From Maribacter algicola (GTDB lineage: Bacteria > Bacteroidota > Bacteroidia > Flavobacteriales > Flavobacteriaceae): a stretch of DNA of 64,000 nucleotides. Below are positions 63,645 to 64,000 of the stretch, piece by piece. Below the pieces are notes generated by a model. The model was given only the letters and a program-made list of their open reading frames with translations, was not told where the DNA came from and searched no databases. Position 1 is the first letter of the stretch. The number at the start of each line of letters is the position of its first letter. Made by a program: the position numbers and the translations under genes. Location of the stretch: NCBI RefSeq assembly GCF_003933245.1, contig NZ_QUSX01000002.1, positions 868,001 to 932,000 of the forward strand, read 5' to 3'.

Positions 63645-64000
63645 ATGAAGAAAATGTTACCCCTTTTGATCTTTACTTTTTGTTTTATCGGGATGATGAA
63701 TGCCCAGAAAAAAAGTGAGCTTATTGAGCAGAACCAAGAATTAAAATATCGTTTGGATTCCATAACGCGCCTAATTTCCACGGCACAGTCGAGTCAAAAA
63801 AGAAGTGAAATCAAGGCGGAGGAATTGCAATCCCAAGTAACCGAATTACAGGATGCTAACGCTACCTTGCTCAAAAACTTGAACAGTTTTGCGGCCCTAT
63901 CCAGCCAAAATTCCGAAAATATAAACAAGACCTTGGCCACCTTGGAGCGCAAGGAAGCTCAACTAAGAGGCATTGTGGACGGTGTGGCCAGCAATGACTC
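63645..64000 (+). CDS. Coiled-coil envelope protein, probably OmpA family (3' cut by window)
   Basis: Starts at ATG 63645 (an in-frame ATG at 63633 is 12 bp upstream). MKKMLPLLIFTFCFIGMMNA is a Sec signal, then a coiled coil (SELIEQNQELKYRLDSIT ... SEIKAEELQSQVTELQDANA) like the one in the OmpA lipoprotein at 54940. The window ends within it, so the domain behind is unknown. Confidence 0.7.
   Translation, partial: MKKMLPLLIFTFCFIGMMNAQKKSELIEQNQELKYRLDSITRLISTAQSSQKRSEIKAEELQSQVTELQDANATLLKNLNSFAALSSQNSENINKTLATLERKEAQLRGIVDGVASND

Noticed and set aside
1..64000. CRISPR array
   Set aside because: No regularly spaced short repeats and no cas gene were found by eye.

Overview
The window looks like chromosome of a marine-type Flavobacteriaceae (Bacteroidota). 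The evidence is the A+T-rich composition, TAnnTTTG-type -7 promoter boxes (for example 6014, 15907, 47085, 54880), weak or absent Shine-Dalgarno sequences, many SPII lipoproteins and Sec proteins ending the leader in ...AQ, a hybrid two-component regulator with Reg_prop/Y_Y_Y sensor, and familiar flavobacterial gene blocks (holA / HsdR_N-like / glycosyltransferase / OmpA; fused E1 alpha-beta dehydrogenase). The genus cannot be fixed from the sequence alone.

Layout. 1-5 kb: the end of a NarX/LytS-like histidine kinase with its response regulator, then small secreted proteins built around a duplicated divergent promoter block (2522-2925 and 4039-4445) that carries a 57-codon stub of an endonuclease/exonuclease/phosphatase gene. 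5.1-15.1 kb: a defence island with a HhH-GPD glycosylase-like protein, an XRE regulator, and a tightly coupled three-gene operon of PLD-SNF2 helicase, large Eco57I/TaqI-like adenine methylase and RecF/SMC-like ATPase. This matches the gene content of the published HMA (helicase-methylase-ATPase) type. 15.1-24.3 kb: decayed DNA with a perfect 30-bp palindrome, an orphan hybrid two-component system protein, a GAF-AraC regulator and a run of lipoproteins, one with collagen-like Gly-X-Y repeats and one frameshifted.

24.3-35.7 kb: a 10.2-kb segment bounded by about 593-bp direct repeats. Each repeat holds the AraC DNA-binding domain coding sequence, about 280 bp of spacer and the 3' half of a tRNA-like sequence. 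Inside are two serine hydrolases, two AraC regulators, a cytochrome-c-like gene frameshifted in a C5A6 tract, DUF1772/DUF5367 membrane proteins, an NmrA-like dehydrogenase, a PD40 lipoprotein, a GNAT, an AhpD-like protein and a DUF1348 protein. 35.7-37.3 kb: gene graveyard (LytTR fragment, hsdM remnant with in-frame stops).

37.5-64 kb: mostly core genes. These are cbpA/cbpM chaperones, an unusual AraC-BLUF photoreceptor fusion directly before uvrA, a LOG-family enzyme, a peptidase-fold/outer-membrane-barrel fusion lacking HExxH, branched-chain-type dehydrogenase E1, a kinase-phospholyase fusion, DoxX, holA, HsdR_N-like protein, a GT2, an OmpA lipoprotein, threonylcarbamoyl-AMP synthase, a GH16 glucanase, a UvrD/PcrA helicase, DsrE-like protein, an M20 amidohydrolase, a membrane-anchored FMN glutamate-synthase-like enzyme, and the start of another coiled-coil envelope protein.

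The items most worth following up are the AraC-BLUF fusion (all five landmark BLUF residues present at AppA spacing), the HMA-type island with its regulator and glycosylase neighbour, and the repeat-bounded 10-kb segment with tRNA-derived ends.
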